Source of the DNA: Saccharospirillum alexandrii_A
Lineage (GTDB): Bacteria > Pseudomonadota > Gammaproteobacteria > Pseudomonadales > Natronospirillaceae
Reading direction: 5' to 3'
NCBI RefSeq assembly: GCF_043641555.1
Contig: NZ_JBHZRJ010000001.1
Span: forward strand, 1,280,620-1,344,619
DNA: 64,000 bases
Below the pieces are notes generated by a model. The model was not told where the DNA came from. It worked only from the letters and a program-made list of their open reading frames with translations, and ran no database searches. A program made the position numbers and the translations under genes. This document shows, piece by piece, positions 18,477-26,997 of this stretch; positions within the stretch are counted from its first letter, which is position 1, and the number at the start of each line of letters is the position of its first letter.

Positions 18477-19445
18477 TCAGGTATCGCGCTGCACAGCGAT
18501 GTCGGTCAGGCTCATCAGGGCGGTTTTATAGGCTGAGTCACTGAAACCAGCCAGTTGTTCCCGTGCCAGTGCCGCATGAGCCAGCGCCTTGTCGCGCACA
18601 TAATCGATGGAGCCGCAGCGATGTACGATGTCGATGATGGCGTCCAGGTCATCCAGTCCGCCCTTGCGAATGGCCTGGCGGATCAATTGGGCTTCGTCCG
18701 CGCCGGCATTCTGCATGGCATGGATCAGCGGTAGAGTGGGCTTGCCTTCGGCCAGGTCGTCGCCGACGTTCTTGCCCAGTGTTTCCGTATTGCCGTCGTA
18801 ATCGAGCACATCGTCGATCAGCTGAAACGCCAACCCCAGATTCAAGCCATAGGCAGCCAGTTTGTCGGTGTTGTCTTCCGATTGCTGATTGATCAGCGCC
18901 GCGGTTTCACTTGATGCCTGGAACAGAATCGCAGTCTTACCCTTGATCACATCCATATATTGGGCTTCGGTGGCGTCCGGATTGCGCACATTCATCAGTT
19001 GCATGACTTCGCCTTCGGCGATGGTGCGGGTGGCCACCGCGAGGCGGTTCATCACCGGCATGGCACCGATATCGACCAGCAATTCAAACGCCCGGGCATA
19101 GAGAAAGTCGCCCACCAGTACGCTGGGAGCGTTGCCCCAGCGCGCATTGGCGGTGGGTCGGCCACGGCGCAGATCGGATGTGTCGACGACATCATCGTGC
19201 AACAGGGTGGCGGTGTGCAGGAATTCAATGACGGTTGCCAGCTGATAATGGCGGGTATCAATGCCACCGCTTGCGCCAGCAGCGAGCAGGGTGAGCAGGG
19301 GGCGCAGACGTTTGCCACCGCTGCTGATGATGTAGTCGGCGATCTTTTCAACCAGCGGTACGCGGGATTCGAGCTGAGACAATATGGTCTGGTTGACCGC
19401 CTCGAACTCCTGACTGACGGTGGCAAATACAGCTTTTTGATCCAT
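18477..19445 (-). CDS. ispB: Polyprenyl (octaprenyl) diphosphate synthase
   Basis: Trans-prenyltransferase that builds the ubiquinone side chain from isopentenyl diphosphate. Both aspartate-rich motifs are present: LLHDDVVDTSDLRRGRPTAN near residue 85 and QLIDDVLDY near residue 210, along with GGKRLRPLL near the N-terminus. Length 322 matches IspB. It is divergent from rplU, the usual arrangement in gammaproteobacteria, and converges on the PilZ gene. Chain length (8 or 9 prenyl units) cannot be decided by eye. Confidence 0.95.
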   Translation of the reverse strand: MDQKAVFATVSQEFEAVNQTILSQLESRVPLVEKIADYIISSGGKRLRPLLTLLAAGASGGIDTRHYQLATVIEFLHTATLLHDDVVDTSDLRRGRPTANARWGNAPSVLVGDFLYARAFELLVDIGAMPVMNRLAVATRTIAEGEVMQLMNVRNPDATEAQYMDVIKGKTAILFQASSETAALINQQSEDNTDKLAAYGLNLGLAFQLIDDVLDYDGNTETLGKNVGDDLAEGKPTLPLIHAMQNAGADEAQLIRQAIRKGGLDDLDAIIDIVHRCGSIDYVRDKALAHAALAREQLAGFSDSAYKTALMSLTDIAVQRDT

Positions 19446-19703
19446 GCGGGGGGTCTTTGTGATAAACGCCAGCGGGCGATGCTAGGTAGCCCCTGCGGCC
19501 GTGTCAAGAAGCGCTGGCCTGCCGTCGTTGCACAGCGTAGAATGGGGGTTGCTTCCATGCCGCGAAATCCGTATTATTGCGCGCCCTGATCGACCTGCTT
19601 CATTCCCTGTTATAGGGTGCTCCCAGCGTAGGCGTTGCCTTTAGACACAGGTTAAGAAATGAACCGCTGCAGGTCGGATTGGTTTTAATCATTGGAGAGA
19701 TAC

Positions 19704-20015
19704 ATGTACGCTGTAATCGTAAGTGGTGGCAAGCAGTACCGCGTCAGCGAAGGCGAGACGTTGAAGCTGGAAAAAATTGAAGCCGAGACCGGTGCTAACA
19801 TTGATTTTGATAAAATCCTGTTGGTGGTTAACGGTGAGAAAGTGAACATTGGCGCGCCGGTTGTTAAGGGTGCCAAGGTAACTGCCGAGGTGGTTGCTCA
19901 TGGTCGTCACAAGAAAGTGAAGATCCTGAAGTTCAAGCGTCGTAAGCACCACATGAAGCAAATGGGCCACCGTCAGTGGTTCACTGAAGTTAAAATCACT
20001 GGTATTTCAGCATAA
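19704..20015 (+). CDS. rplU: 50S ribosomal protein L21
   Basis: Large-subunit protein that binds 23S rRNA. Starts MYAVIVSGGKQYRVSEGE, the L21 hallmark, and contains the basic RRKHHMKQMGHRQ segment of the C-terminal signature. Length 103 is standard. The start is the ATG at 19704 with GGAGAG six bases upstream. It is followed after 12 bases by rpmA. The 258-base gap back to ispB must hold promoters for both directions, but I see no clear consensus boxes. Confidence 0.98.
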   Translation: MYAVIVSGGKQYRVSEGETLKLEKIEAETGANIDFDKILLVVNGEKVNIGAPVVKGAKVTAEVVAHGRHKKVKILKFKRRKHHMKQMGHRQWFTEVKITGISA

Positions 20016-20027
20016 CGGAGAGAAACC

Positions 20028-20282
20028 ATGGCTCACAAGAAAGCAGGTGGTAGTACTCGTAACGGTCGCGATTCCCAGAGCAAACGCCTTGGCGTTAAAG
20101 CCTTCGGTGGTCAGACTGTCACAGCCGGTTCCATCATCATCCGTCAGCGCGGTACCCGTTTTCACGCTGGCAACAATGTTGGCATTGGTAAAGACCACAC
20201 CCTGTTTGCCAAGGCAGACGGCAAGGTCGAATTTGTTACCAAGGGCGAGCATAGCCGCAAGTTTGTGAACATCGTTGCCTGA
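20028..20282 (+). CDS. rpmA: 50S ribosomal protein L27
   Basis: L27 reaches the peptidyl-transferase centre through its N-terminal tail. MAHKKAGGSTRNGRDSQSKR and the signature GSIIIRQRGTRFHAG are exact family features; 84 residues is the normal length. There is no N-terminal cleavable extension of the Firmicute type. It forms an operon with rplU and is followed by a strong terminator, separating it from obg. Confidence 0.98.
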   Translation: MAHKKAGGSTRNGRDSQSKRLGVKAFGGQTVTAGSIIIRQRGTRFHAGNNVGIGKDHTLFAKADGKVEFVTKGEHSRKFVNIVA

Positions 20283-20304
20283 TTGGCACGTTGACACACT
20301 CTGA

Positions 20305-20330
20305 AAAGCCCTGCCTTGCAGGGCTTTTTT
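20305..20330 (+). terminator. Rho-independent terminator of rplU-rpmA
   Basis: Perfect ten-base stem AAAGCCCTGC / GCAGGGCTTT with a CTT loop, running straight into further T residues, 22 bases after the rpmA stop. Confidence 0.93.
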
Positions 20331-20349
20331 TATGGCTGTTCGAAGGTTG

Positions 20350-20479
20350 GTGCCGGGAGTTCGTATCGGCTGCCGGGTGGGCCTGTCTAGGGTCGGCGTG
20401 AACCCCTCCCTGGGGCCTAGACCGCAGCATCCATGGTGCGGACTCCCCCAGACAGACCTACCCGGCAGCCGACACTTGG
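20350..20479. repeat. Family A palindromic element, copy A3
   Basis: A 130-base element between rpmA and obg, flanked by GTGCCGGGAGTTCGT on the left and CGACACTTGG on the right, as in copy A4. Outer arms 20367-20392 and 20446-20471 pair at 23 of 26 positions. The core contains GGTCGGCGTGAACCCCTCC, GGGGCCTAGACCGCAGCATCC and GGTGCGGACT, with an internal hairpin CCGCAGCAT...GGTGCGG near 20422-20441. The remaining 175 bases before obg probably carry the obg promoter; nothing definite was assigned. Confidence 0.88.
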
Positions 20480-20654
20480 TTTGGCGGTTGCCTTAACCCA
20501 TTATTGATTGAGAAATCCTTGTTCCAATGCCAGGAACCTGAGGATTTTGTACAAATGCTATAGTGACGCTTTGTGGCAATAGCCGCCGAGCAAACAACCC
20601 AAATTTCGAGGCCGGTTCAAGTGAGCCGGTCTTTATTCCCCAGAGGCTGATCAG

Positions 20655-21857
20655 ATGAAGTTCGTAGACGAAGCCACAATTACCGTGGAAGCCGGCAAAG
20701 GCGGCAATGGCTGTGTCAGCTTCCGGCGGGAAAAGTACATTGAGAAAGGCGGCCCGGACGGCGGCGATGGTGGTCATGGCGGCAGTGTCTATGTTCGTGC
20801 CGACGAAAACGTGAACACCCTGATTGATTACCGCTTTGTGCGTCGCTATAACGCCGAGAATGGCGAAGGTGGCAAGGGCCGGGATATGACCGGTCACAAA
20901 GGCGCCGATATCACCTTGGTAGTGCCCGTGGGTACCACACTCATTGATGCCGATAGCGAGGAAGTGCTGGCCGATTTGCGCGAGGCGGGTGATGCCGTCA
21001 AGGTGGCACAGGGCGGCCATCGCGGTGTGGGTAATACTCGCTTTAAGTCCAGTACAAACCGGGCACCGCGGCAGTTTACCAAAGGCTCCCCCGGCGAAAG
21101 CCGGAATTTGCGGCTGGAACTGAAGGTATTGGCCGATGTTGGGCTCCTGGGTCTGCCCAATGCCGGTAAATCGACGCTGATTCGTGCGGTCAGCGCGGCC
21201 AAGCCCAAAGTGGCTGACTACCCCTTTACCACCATGGTGCCCAACCTGGGCGTGGTGCGGGTGGATGCGCTGCGGTCCTTTGTGATGGCGGACATTCCCG
21301 GGCTGATTGCGGGCGCTTCTGACGGTGCTGGTCTGGGTATCCGGTTTCTGAAGCACCTGGTGCGTACCCGGGTGCTGTTGCACCTGGTCGATATGTACCC
21401 CTTTGATGAGTCTACCCCGGCCGAAAATGCCGTCGCCATTGTTAACGAGTTAGAGCAGTTCAGCCCGACACTGGCGCAACGGGAGCGCTGGCTGGTGTTG
21501 AACAAGATCGATATGGTGCCCGAGGATGAACGCCAGGCACTGGTCGATTCGGTGGTCTCGGCGCTTGACTGGGAAGGCCCGGTCTATGTGATTTCGGCCA
21601 TTTCAGCCGAAGGCACCCAGCCGCTGGTGCGCGATTTGATGAACTGGCTTGAAGAGCACCGCGCCGCGCTGGCGGCTGACCCTGATTTGCTGGAAGCAGA
21701 TACCGAACACCGCGACCAGGTAGAGCGGGAAGCGCGTGAACGCATTCAAACCCTGTCTGAACGCCGACGCAGCAAGCGCAAGGCAGAGCAGGCGGATGAC
21801 GATGACTTTGACGATGACGACGATGATTATGATGTCGAGGTTGTTTACACCCCCTGA
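20655..21857 (+). CDS. obgE: GTPase ObgE/CgtA
   Basis: Essential GTPase linked to 50S ribosome maturation and stress control. The glycine-rich Obg domain (residues 1-158; KGGPDGGDGGHGGSVYV) precedes a G domain with GLPNAGKST near 166-174, switch region TTMVPNLGVV, DIPGLIAGAS and NKID. The C-terminal tail is unusually acidic, with an aspartate run (about residues 378-393). Length 400 fits gammaproteobacterial ObgE. It follows the rplU-rpmA terminator and a family A repeat, so it likely has its own promoter, and it precedes proB. Confidence 0.97.
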   Translation: MKFVDEATITVEAGKGGNGCVSFRREKYIEKGGPDGGDGGHGGSVYVRADENVNTLIDYRFVRRYNAENGEGGKGRDMTGHKGADITLVVPVGTTLIDADSEEVLADLREAGDAVKVAQGGHRGVGNTRFKSSTNRAPRQFTKGSPGESRNLRLELKVLADVGLLGLPNAGKSTLIRAVSAAKPKVADYPFTTMVPNLGVVRVDALRSFVMADIPGLIAGASDGAGLGIRFLKHLVRTRVLLHLVDMYPFDESTPAENAVAIVNELEQFSPTLAQRERWLVLNKIDMVPEDERQALVDSVVSALDWEGPVYVISAISAEGTQPLVRDLMNWLEEHRAALAADPDLLEADTEHRDQVEREARERIQTLSERRRSKRKAEQADDDDFDDDDDDYDVEVVYTP

Positions 21858-21925
21858 TCAGGATAGACGCCTGGGCGTAACCGGATCTGGGTCGGGTGTT
21901 TGGCAGATTGCAGAAGGAATCAGGT

Positions 21926-23059
21926 GTGTCTGAAAGCGTGGTTAGGCATTCGGCCGTAACGGCAGGGCAGCGTTGGGTGGTTAAGATCGGGTCGGCCTTG
22001 CTAACCAATGATGGCCGTGGCCTCGATGTGGTGCGCATTCGCCAGTGGGTCGACCAGATGGCAACGTTGCGGGCCAGTGGTGTCGAACTGATACTGGTGT
22101 CGTCGGGTGCCGTGGCGGCAGGCATGCATCGGCTGGGCTGGAGCCAGCGACCGGAATCGATGGAGCTGCTGCAAGCCGCCGCCGCGGTGGGGCAGACCAA
22201 GCTGGTGCAAACCTATGAAGACCTGTTTCAGCAACACCAGTTGCACACTGCTCAGATTCTGCTGACCCACGAAGACCTCTCTGACCGGCGGCGTTACCTG
22301 AACGCGCGCAGTACGCTGCGTGCTTTGCTGCCGCTGCCGGTGATCCCCATCGTCAATGAAAACGACACCGTGGTCACCGATGAAATCCGGTTTGGCGACA
22401 ACGATACCCTGGGCGCGCTGGTGGCCAATCTGGTTGAGGCCGACGCTCTGATATTGTTGACCGATCAGAACGGCCTCTACACCGCCGACCCCCGGACCAA
22501 CCCGGATGCCCGACTGCTCAGCCAGGCATCGGCCAGCGACCCGGCCCTGCGGCAAATGGCTACTGGCGGCGGCGCCCTGGGTCGTGGTGGCATGGTCACT
22601 AAGGTGCGGGCGGCGAGCCTGGCATCACGCAGTGGAGCGGTAACGGTGATTGCCGGTGGTCGGATCGAGAATGTGCTGTTGCGTTTGCGCCAGGGCGAGG
22701 CACTCGGCACCCAGTTGACGCCCGATCTTGAGCCTCTGGCGGCGCGCAAGCAGTGGCTCGCTGGTCAGTTGCAAACTCGGGGTGAACTGGTGCTGGATGC
22801 CGGTGCGGTGCGGGCCTTGACCGAGCAGGGCAAGAGCCTGCTGGCCGTGGGCGTGACCGACGCCAAAGGGATGTTTCGCCGGGGTGAATGTGTTTCACTG
22901 GTGACCGAACAGGGCGTTGTCATAGGCCGTGGCCTGGTGAATTACGACCGGGACGATGCGATTCGCCTGTGTCGTAAACCTTCGGCGAGCTTTGAGTCAG
23001 TGTTGGGCTTTGTGAATGAGCCGGAAATGGTGCATCGCGATAATCTGGTTCTGTTGTAA
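21926..23059 (+). CDS. proB: Glutamate 5-kinase
   Basis: First step of proline synthesis, phosphorylating glutamate. Amino-acid kinase motifs are present: VVKIGSALLT, LILVSSGAVAAG, VPIVNENDTV-like PIVNENDTVV, FGDNDTLGA and GRGGMVTKVRAA. A C-terminal PUA domain (from about residue 280) is present, as in E. coli ProB. I choose the GTG at 21926 (377 residues), preceded at seven bases by AAGGA; the frame extends ten codons further with no better site. proB after obg is a common gammaproteobacterial order; proA is not in view. Confidence 0.96.
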   Translation: MSESVVRHSAVTAGQRWVVKIGSALLTNDGRGLDVVRIRQWVDQMATLRASGVELILVSSGAVAAGMHRLGWSQRPESMELLQAAAAVGQTKLVQTYEDLFQQHQLHTAQILLTHEDLSDRRRYLNARSTLRALLPLPVIPIVNENDTVVTDEIRFGDNDTLGALVANLVEADALILLTDQNGLYTADPRTNPDARLLSQASASDPALRQMATGGGALGRGGMVTKVRAASLASRSGAVTVIAGGRIENVLLRLRQGEALGTQLTPDLEPLAARKQWLAGQLQTRGELVLDAGAVRALTEQGKSLLAVGVTDAKGMFRRGECVSLVTEQGVVIGRGLVNYDRDDAIRLCRKPSASFESVLGFVNEPEMVHRDNLVLL

Positions 23060-23144
23060 CCATTGTCCCTGCTGAGATGGCGCCCTGTAGGGCTGATCAT
23101 TACATGGCGGCCGGGCAAGTGTTCATGGGGCAGGGAGATGATTT

Positions 23145-23762
23145 TTGGTAGATGAACAAGACAGAGCGGAGCTGAACCGCTGTGGCTGGTGCGGGCAAGA
23201 TTCCCTGTATCAGGCGTATCATGACGAAGTGTGGGGGCGGCCGGTAGCGGATGGCCAGTCACTGTTCGCGAAGCTGTGTCTGGACGGACAGCAGGCCGGA
23301 CTAAGCTGGATCACCATTTTGCGCAAGCAAGCTGGTTATGAGGCCGCTTTTGCCGATTTTGACCCTGATGCGCTGGTGCATTTTACCGACGCTGACGTTG
23401 AGCGGTTGATGGGTGATGCGGGCATCGTGCGCAACCGGCTTAAAATTCAGTCGGTGATACGCAATGCCCGCGCCTACGTCGCCATGCGCGAAGCAGGCGA
23501 AGACTTTGCTGGCTTTTTGTGGGGCTTTACCGGCAACCGACCGATCGTCAATGCCTGGCGGGAATTGGCCGAGGTGCCCACCGAAACGGACGAGAGCCGT
23601 GCCATGTCCAAGGCTCTCAAGCAGCGCGGGTTCAATTTTGTCGGGCCAACCATTTGTTACGCCTTTATGCAGGCAACCGGCCTGGTGATGGATCATCTGA
23701 CCGGATGTCATTGTTATCAGGCATGCCGGGAGGAAGCGGAATCCTTCCAATTGCGCCAATAA
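23145..23762 (+). CDS. tag: DNA-3-methyladenine glycosylase I
   Basis: Base-excision repair enzyme removing 3-methyladenine. The N-terminal RCGWCGQDSLYQAYHDEVWG, the helix-hairpin-helix region LCLDGQQAGLSWITIL, and the C-terminal GPTICYAFMQATGLVMDHLTGCHCY are diagnostic; the cysteines and histidines are those of the Tag zinc-binding site. The start is a TTG at 23145 with GGGAGA upstream, giving 205 residues, slightly longer than E. coli Tag (187) because of a short extension at each end. It follows proB at 85 bases. Confidence 0.95.
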   Translation: MVDEQDRAELNRCGWCGQDSLYQAYHDEVWGRPVADGQSLFAKLCLDGQQAGLSWITILRKQAGYEAAFADFDPDALVHFTDADVERLMGDAGIVRNRLKIQSVIRNARAYVAMREAGEDFAGFLWGFTGNRPIVNAWRELAEVPTETDESRAMSKALKQRGFNFVGPTICYAFMQATGLVMDHLTGCHCYQACREEAESFQLRQ

Positions 23763-23885
23763 GGTGACTTTCGACGGCTGTAACCGGGGCCAGAGCCCCT
23801 TACACTGAGGCACGTTCTGGTCAGGCTGATCCGAATGCCAAACCGTGCCTGTTATGGGCTTTGAATCTGTTATAAGTGGTGTTTC

Positions 23886-24338
23886 ATGTCTCACAAGCCG
23901 CCTTTTTTACCCCCGGCGCTCGGTCTGCTGGTCATGCTGGCCATTTTTTCACTGCATTTTATCAAGCCACTGACACTGCTGTTCCCGAACCCGTGGAATT
24001 TTATCGGCCTGATCCCCATTGCACTGGGGGCAGCTCTGAATCTGATTGCGGATCGGGAGCTGCAGCGGGCGGGTGCCTCAGTTGAATTTGGCAACGTTCA
24101 GGGGCCTCTGGTCGAGCGTGGGGTGTATCGGCTGAGCCGTAACCCCATGTATCTGGGTCAGCTAATGATCGCTGCGGGCCTGGCCATTTGGGTAGGTACG
24201 CTGTCATCCTGGGTGGTATTGCCGGTTTTTGTGTTTGCATTGCACAGACTCTTTATCCGGCCTGAGGAAAAGCGGTTGCTCGAACGGCACGGACCGTCTT
24301 ACACCGCATATTGTCAACGGGTGCGTCGCTGGCTCTGA
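23886..24338 (+). CDS. Isoprenylcysteine methyltransferase/PEMT-like membrane protein
   Basis: A 150-residue integral membrane protein with about four hydrophobic segments (residues 9-27, 36-53, 92-115 and a flanking one). The conserved block GVYRLSRNPMYLGQLMIAAG followed by RPEEKRLLERHGPSYTAYCQRVRRW is characteristic of the ICMT/PEMT-type methyltransferase family, in which RNPMY helps bind S-adenosylmethionine. The substrate is not predictable in bacteria. It stands 54 bases before an MMPL-type transporter on the same strand and may be cotranscribed with it. Confidence 0.85.
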   Translation: MSHKPPFLPPALGLLVMLAIFSLHFIKPLTLLFPNPWNFIGLIPIALGAALNLIADRELQRAGASVEFGNVQGPLVERGVYRLSRNPMYLGQLMIAAGLAIWVGTLSSWVVLPVFVFALHRLFIRPEEKRLLERHGPSYTAYCQRVRRWL

Positions 24339-24392
24339 AGCCGGCTGAATGCTCCGCGAGCATGTGCTTGGATCACCGACAGGGAGCCTGAC

Positions 24393-26993
24393 ATGGGCCA
24401 GCGTATGTGGGCGCTTTATCAGCGTATTTTGACAGGGTATACCCTTTGGGTACTCATCGGCCTGGTGCTGGTGATCGGTTTGCTGGCGACTCAGGCGCGT
24501 CACTTCAGCCTGGATGCGTCCGCCGATGCATTGCTGCTGGAAGATGACGAGGATCTGGCCCTGTTCCGGGAAACCGCAGAGCGCTATGGGGCTCAGGACT
24601 TCCTGGTGATGACCTACACCCCGCCAACATCCCTGTTTTCCGATGCCTCCCTGGCCGGGCTGGAAGACCTGCGTGACGATCTGCGTGATCTGCGGGGTGT
24701 TGATTCAGTCCTGACCGTACTGGACGTGCCTCTGCTGTCGAACCCGCCGGTACCCATGACCGAACTGGTCTCGAACATCAAGACGCTGGAGGACCCGGAG
24801 ACGGACGTCGAGATGGCGCGCACCGAGCTCGCCAACAGCCCCCTCTACGTCAACCTGCTGCTCAATCTGGAAGAAAACACCACCGCCCTGCAAATCAATC
24901 TCCCTCGTGATACGACCCGGGAGCAATTGCTGACTTTGCAAGCATCGCTGACCGAACAGGCGGGTACGGCCGAGGTGCCCGATTCGATAGCGGCCGACCT
25001 TGAGCGCGTTGAGGTCATGCTCAAGGAACAGAGCAATCGCCGTGCGGCCATGGTCCACGAAACCATTGCTGCGGTGCGAGAGGTCATGGCAGAGCACCAG
25101 GACGATGCCCAGCTGTTTCTGGGCGGTGTACCCATGATCGCCGATGACATCATCACCTTCGTGCGCAATGACCTGATCACCTTTGGACTGGGTGTTCTGT
25201 TTCTGTTGATCGCCACATTAACCGTGATATTCCGGCAACCGCGCTGGGTGATCATGCCCTTGTTGTGCTGTGGTGCCGTTGTGGTAACCATGCTGGGCAT
25301 TCTGGGGCTGGGGCGGTGGCCGGTTACGGTCATTTCCAGCAACTTCATCTCCCTGTTGCTGATTCTCACCCTGTCGATGTCGATTCACCTGATCGTGCGT
25401 TACCGAGAACTGTTGCGTAAACATCACGACTGGGACCAGGCTCAGTTGGTGATGACGGCGGTCAAGCGCATCGCCGTACCTTGCCTGTATATGGCCCTGA
25501 CTACCGGGGTGGCCTTTATGTCACTGCTGTTCAGTGGCATCCGCCCGGTGATCAACTTTGGCTGGATGATGTCTCTGGGCATCGCCTGCGCCTTTCTGGT
25601 GACCTTTTCGCTGTTCCCGGCATTGCTGCTGCTGGCGGGGAAAGATCAGCGCACTGCCGAAAAATCATCGGGTGGCAAAACCACTCGCTTGCTGGCCCGC
25701 ATTACCCTTAAATCCGGCAATGCGGTGCTGGTAACCAGCCTGGCGTTGGCAGCGTTCACGGTGATAGGTATTACCCGACTGGTCGTCGAAAACAGCTTCA
25801 TCGACTATTTCGATCAAAGTACTGACATCTACCAGGGCATGACGGTCATCGACGAGCGTCTGGGTGGCACGACCCCCCTGGAAGTGCTGATTAATTTCGA
25901 GGACGTACCGGAGCGGGATTCTGCTAGCCAGCCAGCTGAGGAGGAACCGGAAGGCTTTGTAGACGAAGGGTTCGTAAACGAAGGCTTCGCCGAAGAGGAT
26001 GGATTCGTCGACGAGGGGTTTGGCAGTGGTGGTGCGTCGGTAGGCAGTTTCAGCGACGACTTTGGGGCGGAAGATGACCCGGAGAAATACTGGTACACCC
26101 AGTCAAAAGTGGCACGCATCAAGGCGATGCACCGTTACCTGGATGAACAGCCGGAAACCGGGAAGGTCTTGTCGCTGGCCACCATGATCGAAATTGCCGA
26201 AGGCTTTAACGACGATGAGGCGCTGACGAACGTACAGCTGGCGCTGCTGTATACCGTTATCCCGAGTGAATTTCGGGACCTGGTCATCGACCCCTATGTC
26301 TCGGTAGAGCATAACCAGGCGCGACTGAACGTTCGCATTCTGGATTCAATGGATGGCCTGAAGCGCAACGCCTTTCTGGAGCGGATCGAACGGGATGCCG
26401 TTGAAGAACTGGGCTTTGAGCCGGGTCAGATACAGCTGACCGGCATGATGGTGTTGTACAACAACATGCTGCAAAGCCTGTTTGGCTCTCAGGTTCTGAC
26501 GCTGGGCGTGGTGTTTCTGGGCATTCTGCTGATGTTTCTGATTCTGTTCCGAAGCTTCAAGCTCAGCTTGCTGGCAATGGCGCCCAATCTGTTGGCGGCG
26601 ACCTTTGTGCTCGGCATCATGGGCTGGTTTGGCATTCCGCTGGATATGATGACCATCACCATCGCCAGCATTACCATCGGCATGGCCGTCGACAACACCA
26701 TTCATTACCTGGTTCGGTACAAGCGTGAATTCGCCAAAGACGGTGACTATGTGCGGGCGCTGTCGCGCAGCCACAACACCATCGGCAAGGCCATGTTCTA
26801 TACCTCCCTGACCATCATTCTGGGCTTCTCCATTCTGATGATGTCGAACTTCCGCCCGACCCTGTATTTTGGGCTGCTAACCGCCCTTGCGATGGCTGTG
26901 GCTCTGCTGGGTTCACTAACCCTGCTGCCGCGTCTTATTGTGCTGACCCGGCCTTTCGGGACCATTGAAGGGCATCACCGCACCGAGGACTGA
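24393..26993 (+). CDS. RND/MMPL-family transporter (HAE3-like)
   Basis: An 866-residue inner-membrane transporter with about twelve helices in two halves: helix 1 near residues 12-30, helices 2-6 at about 255-420, helix 7 near 445, and helices 8-12 at about 690-860, with two large periplasmic loops. The GMAVDNTIHYLVRYKREF segment after helix 10 is typical of HAE3/MMPL proteins; substrates in this group are often lipids or hopanoids. The second loop contains an insertion (about residues 507-566) with repeated GF(V/A)(D/N/E)E units, rich in acidic residues. It converges with fumC at a four-base gap. Confidence 0.88.
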   Translation: MGQRMWALYQRILTGYTLWVLIGLVLVIGLLATQARHFSLDASADALLLEDDEDLALFRETAERYGAQDFLVMTYTPPTSLFSDASLAGLEDLRDDLRDLRGVDSVLTVLDVPLLSNPPVPMTELVSNIKTLEDPETDVEMARTELANSPLYVNLLLNLEENTTALQINLPRDTTREQLLTLQASLTEQAGTAEVPDSIAADLERVEVMLKEQSNRRAAMVHETIAAVREVMAEHQDDAQLFLGGVPMIADDIITFVRNDLITFGLGVLFLLIATLTVIFRQPRWVIMPLLCCGAVVVTMLGILGLGRWPVTVISSNFISLLLILTLSMSIHLIVRYRELLRKHHDWDQAQLVMTAVKRIAVPCLYMALTTGVAFMSLLFSGIRPVINFGWMMSLGIACAFLVTFSLFPALLLLAGKDQRTAEKSSGGKTTRLLARITLKSGNAVLVTSLALAAFTVIGITRLVVENSFIDYFDQSTDIYQGMTVIDERLGGTTPLEVLINFEDVPERDSASQPAEEEPEGFVDEGFVNEGFAEEDGFVDEGFGSGGASVGSFSDDFGAEDDPEKYWYTQSKVARIKAMHRYLDEQPETGKVLSLATMIEIAEGFNDDEALTNVQLALLYTVIPSEFRDLVIDPYVSVEHNQARLNVRILDSMDGLKRNAFLERIERDAVEELGFEPGQIQLTGMMVLYNNMLQSLFGSQVLTLGVVFLGILLMFLILFRSFKLSLLAMAPNLLAATFVLGIMGWFGIPLDMMTITIASITIGMAVDNTIHYLVRYKREFAKDGDYVRALSRSHNTIGKAMFYTSLTIILGFSILMMSNFRPTLYFGLLTALAMAVALLGSLTLLPRLIVLTRPFGTIEGHHRTED

Positions 26994-26997
26994 CCGT

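Noticed and set aside
20422..20441. Cloverleaf-like folds in family A considered as tRNA genes
   Set aside because: No T-loop (GTTCRA) or acceptor stem of seven bases in the right place, and the outer stem is far too long.
20609..20634. Imperfect stem CCGGTTC/GAGCCGG followed by TCTTTATT before obg, considered as an attenuator
   Set aside because: The stem is short and mismatched and the T run is interrupted; not strong enough to list.
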